From Bacteroidales bacterium (lineage in GTDB: Bacteria > Bacteroidota > Bacteroidia > Bacteroidales > UBA12077): DNA of 55,938 bases. A model generated the notes under the pieces. The model did no database searches. It had not been told where the DNA came from and worked only from the letters and a program-made list of their open reading frames with translations. This document shows, piece after piece, positions 34,302 through 43,318 of the stretch (within the stretch, counting starts at the first letter, position 1; each line of letters starts with the position of its first letter). The translations under genes were made by a program, and so were the position numbers. The stretch is taken from assembly GCA_019038645.1 (NCBI GenBank), contig JAHOYT010000004.1, positions 1-55,938 of the forward strand, written 5' to 3'.

Positions 34302-34431
34302 TCAATTAACAATTAACAATGAGAAATATAGAAGTCAGAAAACAGAATTCAGAATTCAGAATTCATAAATAAAAACTTATGGTTCTTTGCATAACCCGGA
34401 ACTTTAAACTTTAAACCTGGAGCTTGTTACA
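34302..34431. repeat. Low-complexity intergenic tract built of tandem short words
   Basis: Direct repeats such as CAATTAACAATTAACAATG, AGAATTCAGAATTCAGAATTC and AACTTTAAACTTTAAAC follow one another, then CCTGGAGCTTGTTAC. No coding potential. Shares vocabulary with the tracts at 15686 and 33224. Confidence 0.45.
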
Positions 34432-37308
34432 ATGGAATCCTTTCTTAAACATATCGCATCGGACTTATATTCAAGGTACAAAGATGACATTTCGAACCTG
34501 TGCATTGTATTTCCTAATCGAAGGGCAAGTCTCTATTTCAAAAAATACCTGTCGGAACTGAGCGACAAGCCAATGTGGTCGCCTGTAACCACAACCATCA
34601 ATGAATTAATGCAGGAAATTTCGGGTCTTACAACTGCCGACAACATTAAACTTTTATTTGAATTATTTCGGATTTATAAGCAAATAAAAAAGTCAGACGA
34701 AAGCTTCGATGATTTCTACTTTTGGGGTGAAATGATGCTGAACGATTTCGACGATATTGATAAATATCTTGTTAATCCTGAGGATTTATTTAAAAACCTT
34801 AAATCACTAAAATCTATTCAGGATCAATTTAATTATTTAAGCGATGATCAAATTGAAGCAATAAAGCAATTTTGGCAAAGTTTCGAGCCTGAAAAACAAA
34901 GAGATCATCAGGACGAATTTATTAGCATTTGGAATGCTTTACTAGAAATATATCAGCAATTTAATAAAAAACTCACTGAGCTCGGTATAGCTTATGAAGG
35001 AATGATTTACAGAACAGTAGCTGACAAAATCAAAGGAAATGAAAAAATTGAATTGCCACGTACTAAATATGTATTTGCAGGATTTAACGCGCTCAATAAT
35101 TGCGAAAAGAAATTTTTCAATTATCTAAACAACAATAAATTAGCCGATTTTTACTGGGACTACGATCAAAGTTATATCAATAATCATCATCATGAAGCAG
35201 GTTTCTTTTTACGCGAAAATATTAATCAATTTAATCAGCCCATAAGCATATCAAATAAAGATATCTTCAAATCTTTATCGCAAAAAAAGAACATTGAAGT
35301 TATATCGGTTCCATCTGATGTGGGGCAGGCTAAAGTAATTACTCAAAAGCTACAGGAATCGAACGAAAATATAGCTGAATCGCCAAATAAAACAGCAATT
35401 GTTTTAGCAGATGAAGAATTGCTTGTTCCTGTTTTACATTCAATTCCTGATACCGTTGATAAGGTAAATATTACTATGGGTTATCCTGTAAATAACACTC
35501 CTGTTTACAGCTTATTAGAACATATAATTGAACTTCAAAGAAATGCTAAAGAATCCAAAAACGGCATTACTTTTTATCATAAGAATGTTGTTGCAATTCT
35601 AAACCATCAGTACTTAAATTCACAATTTACAAAAGAAGCGAATGAGCTTTTACAGTTTATTAAAAAGAACAATAAAATAGTTATCACACGTGAAGAATTA
35701 GCAAGCTGTGATTTCTTCAAGGTAATTTTTACAAAAATCAATACTTATACAGAGTTGTCAGAATATATCCTTGATATTTTGCATCAGATTTACAATTCTC
35801 TAAAAAAGTCAGGACAGGAAAATACGATTCATACTACGTCTCTTGAAAAAGAATACATTTATCATATTTATCTTTCTATAAATCGGGTTAAGGATGTTTT
35901 GCAGGAACAACAGATTGAAATCAAAATTGAGACCTACATTCGTCTGATCCGAAAAATTATAAGAAATTTACGAATTCCTTTTACCGGTGAACCCTTATCA
36001 GGATTACAAATTATGGGAATACTTGAAACCCGTTTACTCGATTTTGAAAATCTTTTCATAACATCGGTAAACGAAGGTGTTTTTCCAAAAACAGAAGCCT
36101 CATTGTCGTTTATTCCTTATAATCTGCGCCGTGGTTTTGGATTACCAACCATTGAGCATCAGGATGCTATTTACGCATACTATTTTTACCGTTTATTGCA
36201 ACGAGCTAAGAATATAACTTTGCTGTACAATTCAAATTCTGATGGAATGCAAACAGGCGAGATGAGTCGTTTCTTATACCAACTGAAGTATGAATCTGAT
36301 TTTGACATTAAAGAAAAAAGCCTGAAATACGATATTAATATTACTCAACCCAAAGAAATTGAAATTCAGAAATCGGAAGCAATAATTGAAAAACTTAAAA
36401 AATTCCAATCATCGGGCGAAGGAAAAAAATATTTATCGCCAAGCGCTTTAAGTACGTATTTGCGTTGCAGTTTGCAATTTTACTTCCGGTATATTGCAGA
36501 ACTGCGCGAGCAGGATGAGTTAACAGAAGAAATTGATGCTCCATTGTTCGGAAATATTCTGCATCAGGCAATGAATTATTTATACGAGGATTTCGTTGGA
36601 AAAGAAATAAATTCTGAAATCATTAAAAATCTTTTAAAGGATTCATCAAAAATATCTTCGGCTATTGATCAGGCTTTTACAGATGAATATTTTAAAACCT
36701 CTAACAAGATAAACTATTCGGGCAAAAACATTATTATTCGTGAATTGATTGAAAAATACATTCTTCAGATTCTTAAAGTTGACGATACCTTTACTCCATT
36801 TGAGATTATATCGCTGGAAGATACGTATGAAGTGGAAATCCCGGTAAACTCTAACGGAACCAGTGAAATGGTAAAACTGGGTGGAAAAATCGACAGAATT
36901 GATAAACAAAATAATCGCGTTCGGATAATTGATTACAAAACCGGTAACGATAAACTGGAATTTAAGAATATTGAAGCCTTGTTTTCAGATAAAAAGGGCG
37001 ATCAGAACAGTGCCGTTTTTCAGACCTTTTTGTATTCCCTGTTTTATTTGAAAGATAAAAAACCACAACTACCTGTTACTCCGGGAGTATATTCGGTTCG
37101 TAAAATCTACGATAAGAACTTTGATTACCGCATCTACAATAAAGATACTAAATTACATATTGAAAATTATAATTTGGTAAACAGTGATTTTTCAGAGCAT
37201 ATAACACAATTGGTAAACGACATTTTCAATCCGGATATATCGTTCACTCAAACTGAAGAAACAAGAAATTGTGAGTACTGTGATTTCAAAAAGATATGTC
37301 ATAAATAA
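34432..37308 (+). CDS. addB: AddB-type PD-(D/E)XK nuclease subunit with Fe-S motif
   Basis: 958 residues. The N-terminus (LCIVFPNRRASLYFKKYLSEL) is the degenerate helicase-like half seen in Bacteroidota AddB-like proteins. The C-terminal nuclease has SALSTYLRCSLQFYFRYI (first cluster Cys), GNILHQAMNYLYED, GGKIDRIDKQNNRVRIIDYKTG (catalytic Asp and Lys) and ends NCEYCDFKKICHK, giving the other three Cys of an AddB-type [4Fe-4S] nuclease staple. It completes the AddAB pair. Confidence 0.88.
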   Translation: MESFLKHIASDLYSRYKDDISNLCIVFPNRRASLYFKKYLSELSDKPMWSPVTTTINELMQEISGLTTADNIKLLFELFRIYKQIKKSDESFDDFYFWGEMMLNDFDDIDKYLVNPEDLFKNLKSLKSIQDQFNYLSDDQIEAIKQFWQSFEPEKQRDHQDEFISIWNALLEIYQQFNKKLTELGIAYEGMIYRTVADKIKGNEKIELPRTKYVFAGFNALNNCEKKFFNYLNNNKLADFYWDYDQSYINNHHHEAGFFLRENINQFNQPISISNKDIFKSLSQKKNIEVISVPSDVGQAKVITQKLQESNENIAESPNKTAIVLADEELLVPVLHSIPDTVDKVNITMGYPVNNTPVYSLLEHIIELQRNAKESKNGITFYHKNVVAILNHQYLNSQFTKEANELLQFIKKNNKIVITREELASCDFFKVIFTKINTYTELSEYILDILHQIYNSLKKSGQENTIHTTSLEKEYIYHIYLSINRVKDVLQEQQIEIKIETYIRLIRKIIRNLRIPFTGEPLSGLQIMGILETRLLDFENLFITSVNEGVFPKTEASLSFIPYNLRRGFGLPTIEHQDAIYAYYFYRLLQRAKNITLLYNSNSDGMQTGEMSRFLYQLKYESDFDIKEKSLKYDINITQPKEIEIQKSEAIIEKLKKFQSSGEGKKYLSPSALSTYLRCSLQFYFRYIAELREQDELTEEIDAPLFGNILHQAMNYLYEDFVGKEINSEIIKNLLKDSSKISSAIDQAFTDEYFKTSNKINYSGKNIIIRELIEKYILQILKVDDTFTPFEIISLEDTYEVEIPVNSNGTSEMVKLGGKIDRIDKQNNRVRIIDYKTGNDKLEFKNIEALFSDKKGDQNSAVFQTFLYSLFYLKDKKPQLPVTPGVYSVRKIYDKNFDYRIYNKDTKLHIENYNLVNSDFSEHITQLVNDIFNPDISFTQTEETRNCEYCDFKKICHK

Positions 37309-37758
37309 AATCATGTAACAAGTACCCGGAACTTTGTATGAATTATAGATTTCTTATTTATCAATTACAATTTTAAATTCGTAATTGCTTGTTAATTCAC
37401 TGATTACTACAAATAATGCATAACGAAAGCTCCTAGTTCAATTCAAAAAGATTCAAAAGGAAGAATAACAATACATCGTTGTGCATATTTTCTGCCTGGG
37501 CGGACATATTGTATGCCGTAAGAAATAAAAACAAACTGTAACCCTTGTATTTTGTCCGAAAAATGATTTTATACATGTTGTGTTTTGACGTAAAAAATAT
37601 ATTAATCGACTAAAACTGTTTTAATTAAATAATTTTTCATGTTTGATATTGACATGGGCTTCTATTTAGAGTAAATTTGCATTACACTTATACTCAGGAT
37701 CAATAAAAAGCACTTTGCTTTTTAATAAAGTCTAAAGTCTAACTTAATATTATTAATT
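37309..37758. other. 450-base intergenic region, no gene
   Basis: AT-rich and non-coding in all frames on inspection. The first ~35 bases carry words of the low-complexity tracts (CATGTAACAAGTACCCGGAACTTTG). The middle has a weak dispersed inverted pair CGGACA/TGTCCG about 60 bases apart. The end holds a good promoter (see next). Confidence 0.5.
37648..37679 (+). promoter_or_regulatory. Promoter of the DUF5684 gene
   Basis: ATTG (37648-37651), 20 bases, then TAAATTTG (37672-37679): a near-perfect Bacteroidota promoter. It implies a 5' untranslated region of about 75 bases before the ATG at 37759. Confidence 0.6.
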
Positions 37759-38409
37759 ATGAGATACAATCCTCAACTAATTACCGCGATTTGTTCATAC
37801 ACTTTTCTTTTTTCTATCATTACAATTATATCAATGTGGCGAATTTATAAGAAAGCCGGACAACCAGGATGGGCAGCAATTATTCCTTTTTACAATATAA
37901 TTGTATGGCTTAAAATAATCTCTAAACCAGCATGGTGGTTAATTTTATTCTTTATCCCCTTTGTGAATGTTGTTATTTCTATTTGGATGACTAATTTATT
38001 AGCTAAAGCATTTGAAAGAAAAATCGGATTTACTTTTGGGCTTCTGTTCCTTAGTATCTTTTTTTATCCCATTTTAGCTTTTAAAGATTACAAATATGCA
38101 GGAGATACTATCTCCCAATCCGATTTCAAAAATGATTTTGAAAAAAACCGTGATAAAATATTGTTGTGGTCGCTGGGCGCTTTATGTTTCCATGGTTTGT
38201 TCTGGGTTATCTTAACAAATTTTATTAGAAACTGGTATTTATATGATCATATTATTACTCCGGTTGACACCTTACTATTATTTCCTTTCTTTTTAATCGG
38301 AATAAGCGTTAATAATAAATACAGATCTATTGCAATTGTACTTTCAATTTGCATAATTATTTTTTACAGTATTAATCGAATACTACCGATTTTAAAACAC
38401 ATGGTTTAA
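37759..38409 (+). CDS. DUF5684-type integral membrane protein
   Basis: 216 residues with about six hydrophobic segments. The first half is the conserved block WRIYKKAGQPGWAAIIPFYNIIVWLKIISKPAWW then IPFVNVVISIWMTNLLAKAFERKIGFTFGL, seen in DUF5684 and at the N-terminus of some Bacteroidota signal peptidase I proteins. There is no signal peptidase catalytic domain here. The second half (three more helices) is not recognised. Function unknown. Confidence 0.8.
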   Translation: MRYNPQLITAICSYTFLFSIITIISMWRIYKKAGQPGWAAIIPFYNIIVWLKIISKPAWWLILFFIPFVNVVISIWMTNLLAKAFERKIGFTFGLLFLSIFFYPILAFKDYKYAGDTISQSDFKNDFEKNRDKILLWSLGALCFHGLFWVILTNFIRNWYLYDHIITPVDTLLLFPFFLIGISVNNKYRSIAIVLSICIIIFYSINRILPILKHMV

Positions 38410-38607
38410 AATAATTATCACGGTATAGTATAGCAACATTAAATTAGTGAGTGGCTTTACTGATTTATCACTTATATTAAAAACTCCTAAATGGTGTCTT
38501 TATCTGAACTATTTTTTTATAACTACTTTTTGCTAGAAATTAACTGTACTCAAAGTTTTGAAAACAAAAACCCAAATATCAAAACTTAAATCCTGAAACA
38601 ATTTTAC

Positions 38608-38615
38608 TATATTTG
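38608..38615 (+). promoter_or_regulatory. Bacteroidota -7 box (TATATTTG) before the repeat-channel gene
   Basis: Exact TAnnTTTG 25 bases before the ATG at 38641. No convincing -33 element. Confidence 0.45.
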
Positions 38616-38640
38616 AATTAATTTGTGAAAAACGAATAAA

Positions 38641-40389
38641 ATGATTCGGAATTTCTTTAACTATAAAGTCAAAATAAAAGATACTCCCTTTAAAACAGAG
38701 AATGGCAAAAAATATGAAAACACTGCTGCCATTTCGTTTCTTGATAAAAATAAAAAAGAGATTACCTACATTGAATTAGCTTATATTGATAAAGAAGAAA
38801 TTTATCAGATAATTGAGCATGAAAAACCTGTGAATCTTGATAATTGTTATATTGAAAACTTTTCGTTGGTTGAATATCGCGAGAGCAGAAATATTGAAAA
38901 AAAAAGCTACGTTAAAATTCATGGATTTACAGCTTATAATGCTTTTTTTGATTCCCGTGTTATTACTGATTTTTCGTTTGCTGAATTCGATGATGAATAC
39001 GAAAATTTTGAAAATGCGTACTTTCTCAACGGAGAAGTTTCATTCCAGTCAGCAAAATTTCATTTGGGTGGTGTAAATTTTACTTATACTTATTTTAATA
39101 ATGGGAATGTTGATTTTTCGAATGTCGATTTTGGCGACGGCGAGGTTAATTTCAAAAATTCCTGGTTTGGAACCGGCCACAAGAATTTTCAGGATGCCCA
39201 TTTTGGTGAAGGAAATGTTCTATTTGTAAATACTGAATTCAATAACGGCGATGTAACGTTTGTAAACACATTTTTTAAATCGAACCGGGTATCGTTTAAA
39301 GTTGCTCGTTTTGGTGAAGGAAAAATCGGATTTCACTTCGCACGTTTTCATTGCAAAGAGTTAATTTTTGAAAGAACCGAGTTTGGCGATGGGAAGGTTG
39401 ATTTTCGTACCACAGAATTTGCCGATGCAAAAGTTAGTTTTAACCGTTCCATTTTTGGAAATGGTGATAAATCATTTGAGGCTTCTCAGCATAAAGGTGG
39501 TAAATTAACATTCAGGAAATCAGTTTGGGGAAATGGAAATGTATCGTTTGAACAAGTTGAGTTCGATAATACTGTTTTGTATCTCGACAATGCAGATTTT
39601 GGAAAAGGAAACCTGAGTTTTAATAATTCTCACATTCTTGAACTTTCCCTTAAATCATGTCATTTAGATTATTATGTCGATTTAAGATTATCAAAATGTA
39701 AATCAATTGATCTTTCCGACACAGTAGCACGTGATATTATTGATATTAAACCTTATGATTTTCCGCTTGAAATTGGCACAATCAATTTTATCGGTATGCG
39801 GTTAATTGGCAGAATATATATTGATTGGGAAATAAATAATATAAAAGAACTTATTTATTCGCAAAAACATGTAAAAAGAAGAGAATTTGCCGAACAGTTC
39901 AGGATACTTAAAGAAAATTTCAGTACAACAGGTCAATATGCCGATGAAGACAAAGCTTATGTTGAGTTTAAACGAAATGAATTAAAAGCCGATTTAAAAG
40001 ATGCCATTAAGAAAAATCCTTACAGCCGCTTATGGAAATATCCATCCTATGCTTTTCAGTGGCTGGTATTTGATAAAGTCGGTTTATACGCTACAAATCC
40101 GTTACGTGTATTAACCAGCATGTTGTTTGGGTATATTTTCTTCTCCTTATTATATTTAATACTACCTTTCTTTGTTGATACAAAAATTGTATCATCCATT
40201 GGCGATCCGGATAAACTTGGTCCGATAGCTGTTTCATTTTATCACAGCGCAATTACATTTCTTACAATTGGTTACGGCGATTATTATCCTTCAGGTTTTT
40301 TCCGCTGGCTTTCCGGGCTGGAAGGTTTTGTTGGATTATTCCTCATGTCGTACTTTACTGTTGCATTCGTACGCAAAATTTTGAGATAA
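38641..40389 (+). CDS. K+ channel pore fused to 17 tandem 12-residue beta-solenoid-like repeats
   Basis: 582 residues. After an N-terminal domain (1-127) come 17 consecutive 12-residue units (128-331) with no insertion or deletion. The consensus is F-G-x-G-x-V-x-F-x4; Phe (or Trp/His) recurs at 128, 140, 152 and so on to 320. This periodicity is not that of pentapeptide repeats, although a right-handed solenoid is likely. A linker follows, then TM1 (about 493-511), a pore helix with the selectivity filter TIGYGDYYP (542-550), and TM2 (about 562-577): a two-helix K+ channel of the Ion_trans_2 type. The soluble repeat domain would lie in the cytosol and may sense or scaffold. Monocistronic. Confidence 0.9.
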   Translation: MIRNFFNYKVKIKDTPFKTENGKKYENTAAISFLDKNKKEITYIELAYIDKEEIYQIIEHEKPVNLDNCYIENFSLVEYRESRNIEKKSYVKIHGFTAYNAFFDSRVITDFSFAEFDDEYENFENAYFLNGEVSFQSAKFHLGGVNFTYTYFNNGNVDFSNVDFGDGEVNFKNSWFGTGHKNFQDAHFGEGNVLFVNTEFNNGDVTFVNTFFKSNRVSFKVARFGEGKIGFHFARFHCKELIFERTEFGDGKVDFRTTEFADAKVSFNRSIFGNGDKSFEASQHKGGKLTFRKSVWGNGNVSFEQVEFDNTVLYLDNADFGKGNLSFNNSHILELSLKSCHLDYYVDLRLSKCKSIDLSDTVARDIIDIKPYDFPLEIGTINFIGMRLIGRIYIDWEINNIKELIYSQKHVKRREFAEQFRILKENFSTTGQYADEDKAYVEFKRNELKADLKDAIKKNPYSRLWKYPSYAFQWLVFDKVGLYATNPLRVLTSMLFGYIFFSLLYLILPFFVDTKIVSSIGDPDKLGPIAVSFYHSAITFLTIGYGDYYPSGFFRWLSGLEGFVGLFLMSYFTVAFVRKILR

Positions 40390-40537
40390 ATTTTAATTCT
40401 TTTATTGACATAAAATAGTAAAGTTTGTAACTTAAAAATTTCTGTTTCGTTAATAAATTTGATTAAAACATTATTAATATTTGAAATGTTATATAACTCT
40501 CAGATATAATTTTTCAATAACCAAACCATCAAAGATT

Positions 40538-42490
40538 ATGACAAAAAAATTAACTAAAACTTTAAGCGTAATTTTAATGCTTACGATTACCTGGTTTGCG
40601 GGCAATGCACAGGTAAATGAAATTTGGAAAACTGAGCTCTCAGGATCAGTGTTATGGCAACAGGTTAATTCCTATGGTAACTATTTTGTATGTACCAATA
40701 CTGAATTTGCTGCTTATAATCCTGAAACAGGTGAAAAGCTTTGGTCTAATCAGCAATTTGCAAATATTGCTAATGAGCAAATTCAGGAAATGAGCGGATC
40801 ACCTTTGTTGTCAATAAATCAGGGAGATGCCGTTACTTTGTTAGATCCGTTTACAGGAAATATAAAGTTTAATTCATCACAGGCAGGTATTTCTGAACTA
40901 AAAACCAAACAAGTACTTTACAAAGCAAATGGGATTCTTATTGCAGGAAAAAATATGAGTGGCGATCCTATTATGATTATGGTTGATATGGCATCGGGAA
41001 AAACTGTATGGCAGATTGAAGAAAAATTTGGAAGGATAGTAACTCTAAGCGAACTCTCAAACGAAGAATTACTTATTGTTACATTATTCAAAAATTATAA
41101 GCTAAACAGCAAAACAGGCGAAATTAAATGGAAAAATTCTACATCAAAGGAAGCTGAACAACTGGAAAGCATGGGAGCTTTCGGAAGTCTTTTACAAGGA
41201 GTTGCTGAACAGGCTGTTGCTGATGAAGATTTTATTGTTAACTTCTATAAACATCCTTCCAAAGGTATATTTATTATTGGAGCAGAAAATAAAAACGAGA
41301 GTCAGACAAGTAGCGGGCAAACATCCATTAGTTATGAGAATAATTATACAGCTTTTAATATTGCCGATGGTTCAAGACTTTGGAGCAATCCAGTTCAAAT
41401 GCGTGGTCAACTTGGCGATTTTACCTTTTACAAAGATGGTATGATCGTCCTTCCAAATGATGGTAACAGAACAAAAATCAATTTCTTTGATTTACAATCT
41501 GCAACCGGAAAATGGGGTAAAAAAGGAAGAGGAATTGGTATTAAAGGAGGAATATATCAACACGTAAAAACAGAACAGGGAATTTTATTGATTTCTCAGT
41601 CAGGTGAAAAGAATTATTTAAACTTTTTAGATCCATCTCAGGGATTAATGACGTTTGAAAAACCTGTAAGAATTAACGGTGAAGTAATCAGAACCGTTAA
41701 ATCTCCAAAAGGAATATTATTTATCACCACAGAAGAAATAAATATATTAAATTATTCAACAGGTGAGCTAATCTTTGACAAATCAGTTCAGACTTTACCA
41801 GGACTTTCTGTACAAAACGGAAATGAAATTTACGCTTTTGATACAAAAGTAAATCTTGTAAAACTTATAGATATTAGTGCAGGTACTGTGAAAAATATTT
41901 CATCTGCGGTTTTAAAATTTGAAGGAAAAGAAAGTCCCAATGTACTTGAACTCAGAGAAAAAGGTATATTCATTTCATCTGAACAAAACGTAGCAATGAT
42001 CGATTATTCCGGGACTCTTGTTTTTCAAAAATATTATGAAGCTCCTCGTGAGCCCGGATTAAAAAGGGCATTATTATATGCACAGGCAGCACGTGCTGCT
42101 TATATTGGAGCAAATTCTTATTATGCTGCAGGCGTATTACAATCAGCAGCTCCGGATGTTAAAGAAGAAGATGCACTAAGTGGCGCTATTGTTGAAGGTT
42201 TTGGACAAGTATATGAAGAGTTGGGTGATGCTGCTTCTGATTTTGCAAAACAATCTTTTCAACAGGCAAACGCACGATTTAAGGCCACAGCCCAGGGTCG
42301 TGATTTTATTATTATTTTTGGAAAAATAGATAAAGACAATGCATTATTTAAGGTAAATAAAGATACCGGGGAAACAGAAGGAAGTATTAATCTTGGAGAA
42401 GAAAAGGATCCCAAATATGCAGTAGATGATGTAACAGGTCAGGTTTTCAAAAAAACCGGAGATACACAAATTACATCTTATAAATTATAA
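40538..42490 (+). CDS. Secreted PQQ-type beta-propeller repeat protein
   Basis: 650 residues from the ATG at 40538, which gives a clean signal peptide (MTKKLTKTLSVILMLTITWFAGNAQ); a TTG 57 bases upstream lies in a promoter-like box. The body has repeated blades of the PQQ-like/BamB type: YNPETGEKLWSN, VDMASGKTVWQIEE, LNSKTGEIKWKN, FNIADGSRLWSN, LNYSTGELIFDKS. The last ~120 residues are Ala-rich and helical, then end with VNKDTGETEGSINLGEE. A scaffold or BamB-like envelope role is possible; no enzyme activity is evident. Confidence 0.82.
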   Translation: MTKKLTKTLSVILMLTITWFAGNAQVNEIWKTELSGSVLWQQVNSYGNYFVCTNTEFAAYNPETGEKLWSNQQFANIANEQIQEMSGSPLLSINQGDAVTLLDPFTGNIKFNSSQAGISELKTKQVLYKANGILIAGKNMSGDPIMIMVDMASGKTVWQIEEKFGRIVTLSELSNEELLIVTLFKNYKLNSKTGEIKWKNSTSKEAEQLESMGAFGSLLQGVAEQAVADEDFIVNFYKHPSKGIFIIGAENKNESQTSSGQTSISYENNYTAFNIADGSRLWSNPVQMRGQLGDFTFYKDGMIVLPNDGNRTKINFFDLQSATGKWGKKGRGIGIKGGIYQHVKTEQGILLISQSGEKNYLNFLDPSQGLMTFEKPVRINGEVIRTVKSPKGILFITTEEINILNYSTGELIFDKSVQTLPGLSVQNGNEIYAFDTKVNLVKLIDISAGTVKNISSAVLKFEGKESPNVLELREKGIFISSEQNVAMIDYSGTLVFQKYYEAPREPGLKRALLYAQAARAAYIGANSYYAAGVLQSAAPDVKEEDALSGAIVEGFGQVYEELGDAASDFAKQSFQQANARFKATAQGRDFIIIFGKIDKDNALFKVNKDTGETEGSINLGEEKDPKYAVDDVTGQVFKKTGDTQITSYKL

Positions 42491-42509
42491 GTAATAATTT
42501 AAAATCACT

Positions 42510-42540
42510 AAAAGAGGCCTTCCAAAAAGCCTCTTTTTTT
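42510..42540 (+). terminator. Intrinsic terminator of the beta-propeller gene
   Basis: AAAAGAGGC and GCCTCTTTT pair around a short loop and are followed by T-run. The left arm is also the left terminal repeat of the MITE-like element at 42512-42669. Confidence 0.85.
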
Positions 42541-42669
42541 TGTCTACACTTCGACATCCTTCGTCAAGCTCAGGATGACATTTCTCAGAGTGACAGCTTG
42601 ATTATTTAACAGTTGTCATATTGAGCCTGTCGAAATATGAACAATCTTAAACTTTTTGGACAGCCTCTT
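42512..42669. mobile_element. MITE-like element with 18-bp terminal inverted repeats
   Basis: 158 bases, non-coding. The left end AAGAGGCCTTCCAAAAAG and the right end CTTTTTGGACAGCCTCTT are inverted copies at 16 of 18 positions. Inside is a second inverted pair made of the dispersed Bacteroidota phrases CTTCGACATCCTTCGTCAAG...GGATGACA and TGTCATATTGAGCCTGTCG. No target duplication is obvious. The right end is shared with the element at 11501-11681. Confidence 0.7.
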
Positions 42670-42743
42670 ATTTTTATGATTAATTGAACAAAATTTATTT
42701 TCAATTGCTTATACATTGAATGTCAAATAATAAATATATTAAC

Positions 42744-43217
42744 ATGAAAAAAATTAAGCAAATATTACTGATCGGTTTATTAACTGTTATTTCTCTAAGT
42801 ATCACCAAGAAAACTTATGCCCATTGCGAAATTCCATGTGGTATATATGAAGATTCATTAAGAATTGAGTTAATAAAAGAACATATTATTACCATCGAAA
42901 GATCGATGAAAATGATCAATGTATTATCAAAAGCCGAAATTCCAAACTACAATCAAATTGTTCGTTGTGTAAATAATAAAGAAAATCACGCCAAAAAATT
43001 ACAGGATATTGTAAGTCAATATTTTTTACATCAGCGAATTAAGCTAACCGACCCAAAAGAGGAAGAATTACACCAAAAATACATTGAGCAACTTATCTTG
43101 CTTCATGAATTGCTGGTATATTCAATGAAAGCAAAACAATCTGCGGATTTATCGAATATTGAAAAACTAAACCAAACTATTGATACTTTTGAAAAATCAT
43201 ATTTTCACAAGCATTAA
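42744..43217 (+). CDS. sodN: Nickel superoxide dismutase (exported)
   Basis: Destroys superoxide with a mononuclear nickel centre. I choose the ATG at 42744, giving a standard Sec signal peptide; an in-frame ATG at 42720 adds eight polar residues. Cleavage after TYA (residue 26) exposes HCEIPCGIY, the nickel hook, in which His1, Cys2 and Cys6 (His27, Cys28, Cys32 of the precursor) bind nickel through the free N-terminus. The mature 131 residues follow the four-helix NiSOD pattern (ENHAKKLQDIVSQYFLHQRIKL, HQKYIEQLILLHELLVYSMKAK). No SodX-type protease gene is adjacent; signal peptidase itself could perform the maturation. Confidence 0.92.
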   Translation: MKKIKQILLIGLLTVISLSITKKTYAHCEIPCGIYEDSLRIELIKEHIITIERSMKMINVLSKAEIPNYNQIVRCVNNKENHAKKLQDIVSQYFLHQRIKLTDPKEEELHQKYIEQLILLHELLVYSMKAKQSADLSNIEKLNQTIDTFEKSYFHKH

Positions 43218-43288
43218 CAATAAAACGTATATTTAAGATTTAACGTCAGTCGGTTTTTGACAAGTGTTTTTTTTATCATTAAATATCA

Positions 43289-43296
43289 TATTTTTG
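43289..43296 (+). promoter_or_regulatory. Bacteroidota -7 box (TATTTTTG) before the methyltransferase gene
   Basis: Exact TAnnTTTG 22 bases before the ATG at 43319. Confidence 0.45.
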
Positions 43297-43318
43297 TTTG
43301 AATTAATATCCCGGGACA

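Noticed and set aside
37759-38409. Signal peptidase I
   Set aside because: The N-terminal block resembles that found before Bacteroidota signal peptidases, but the Ser/Lys catalytic domain is absent.
38641-40389. Pentapeptide-repeat protein
   Set aside because: Inspection of the Phe spacing shows an exact 12-residue period over 17 units rather than a 5-residue one.
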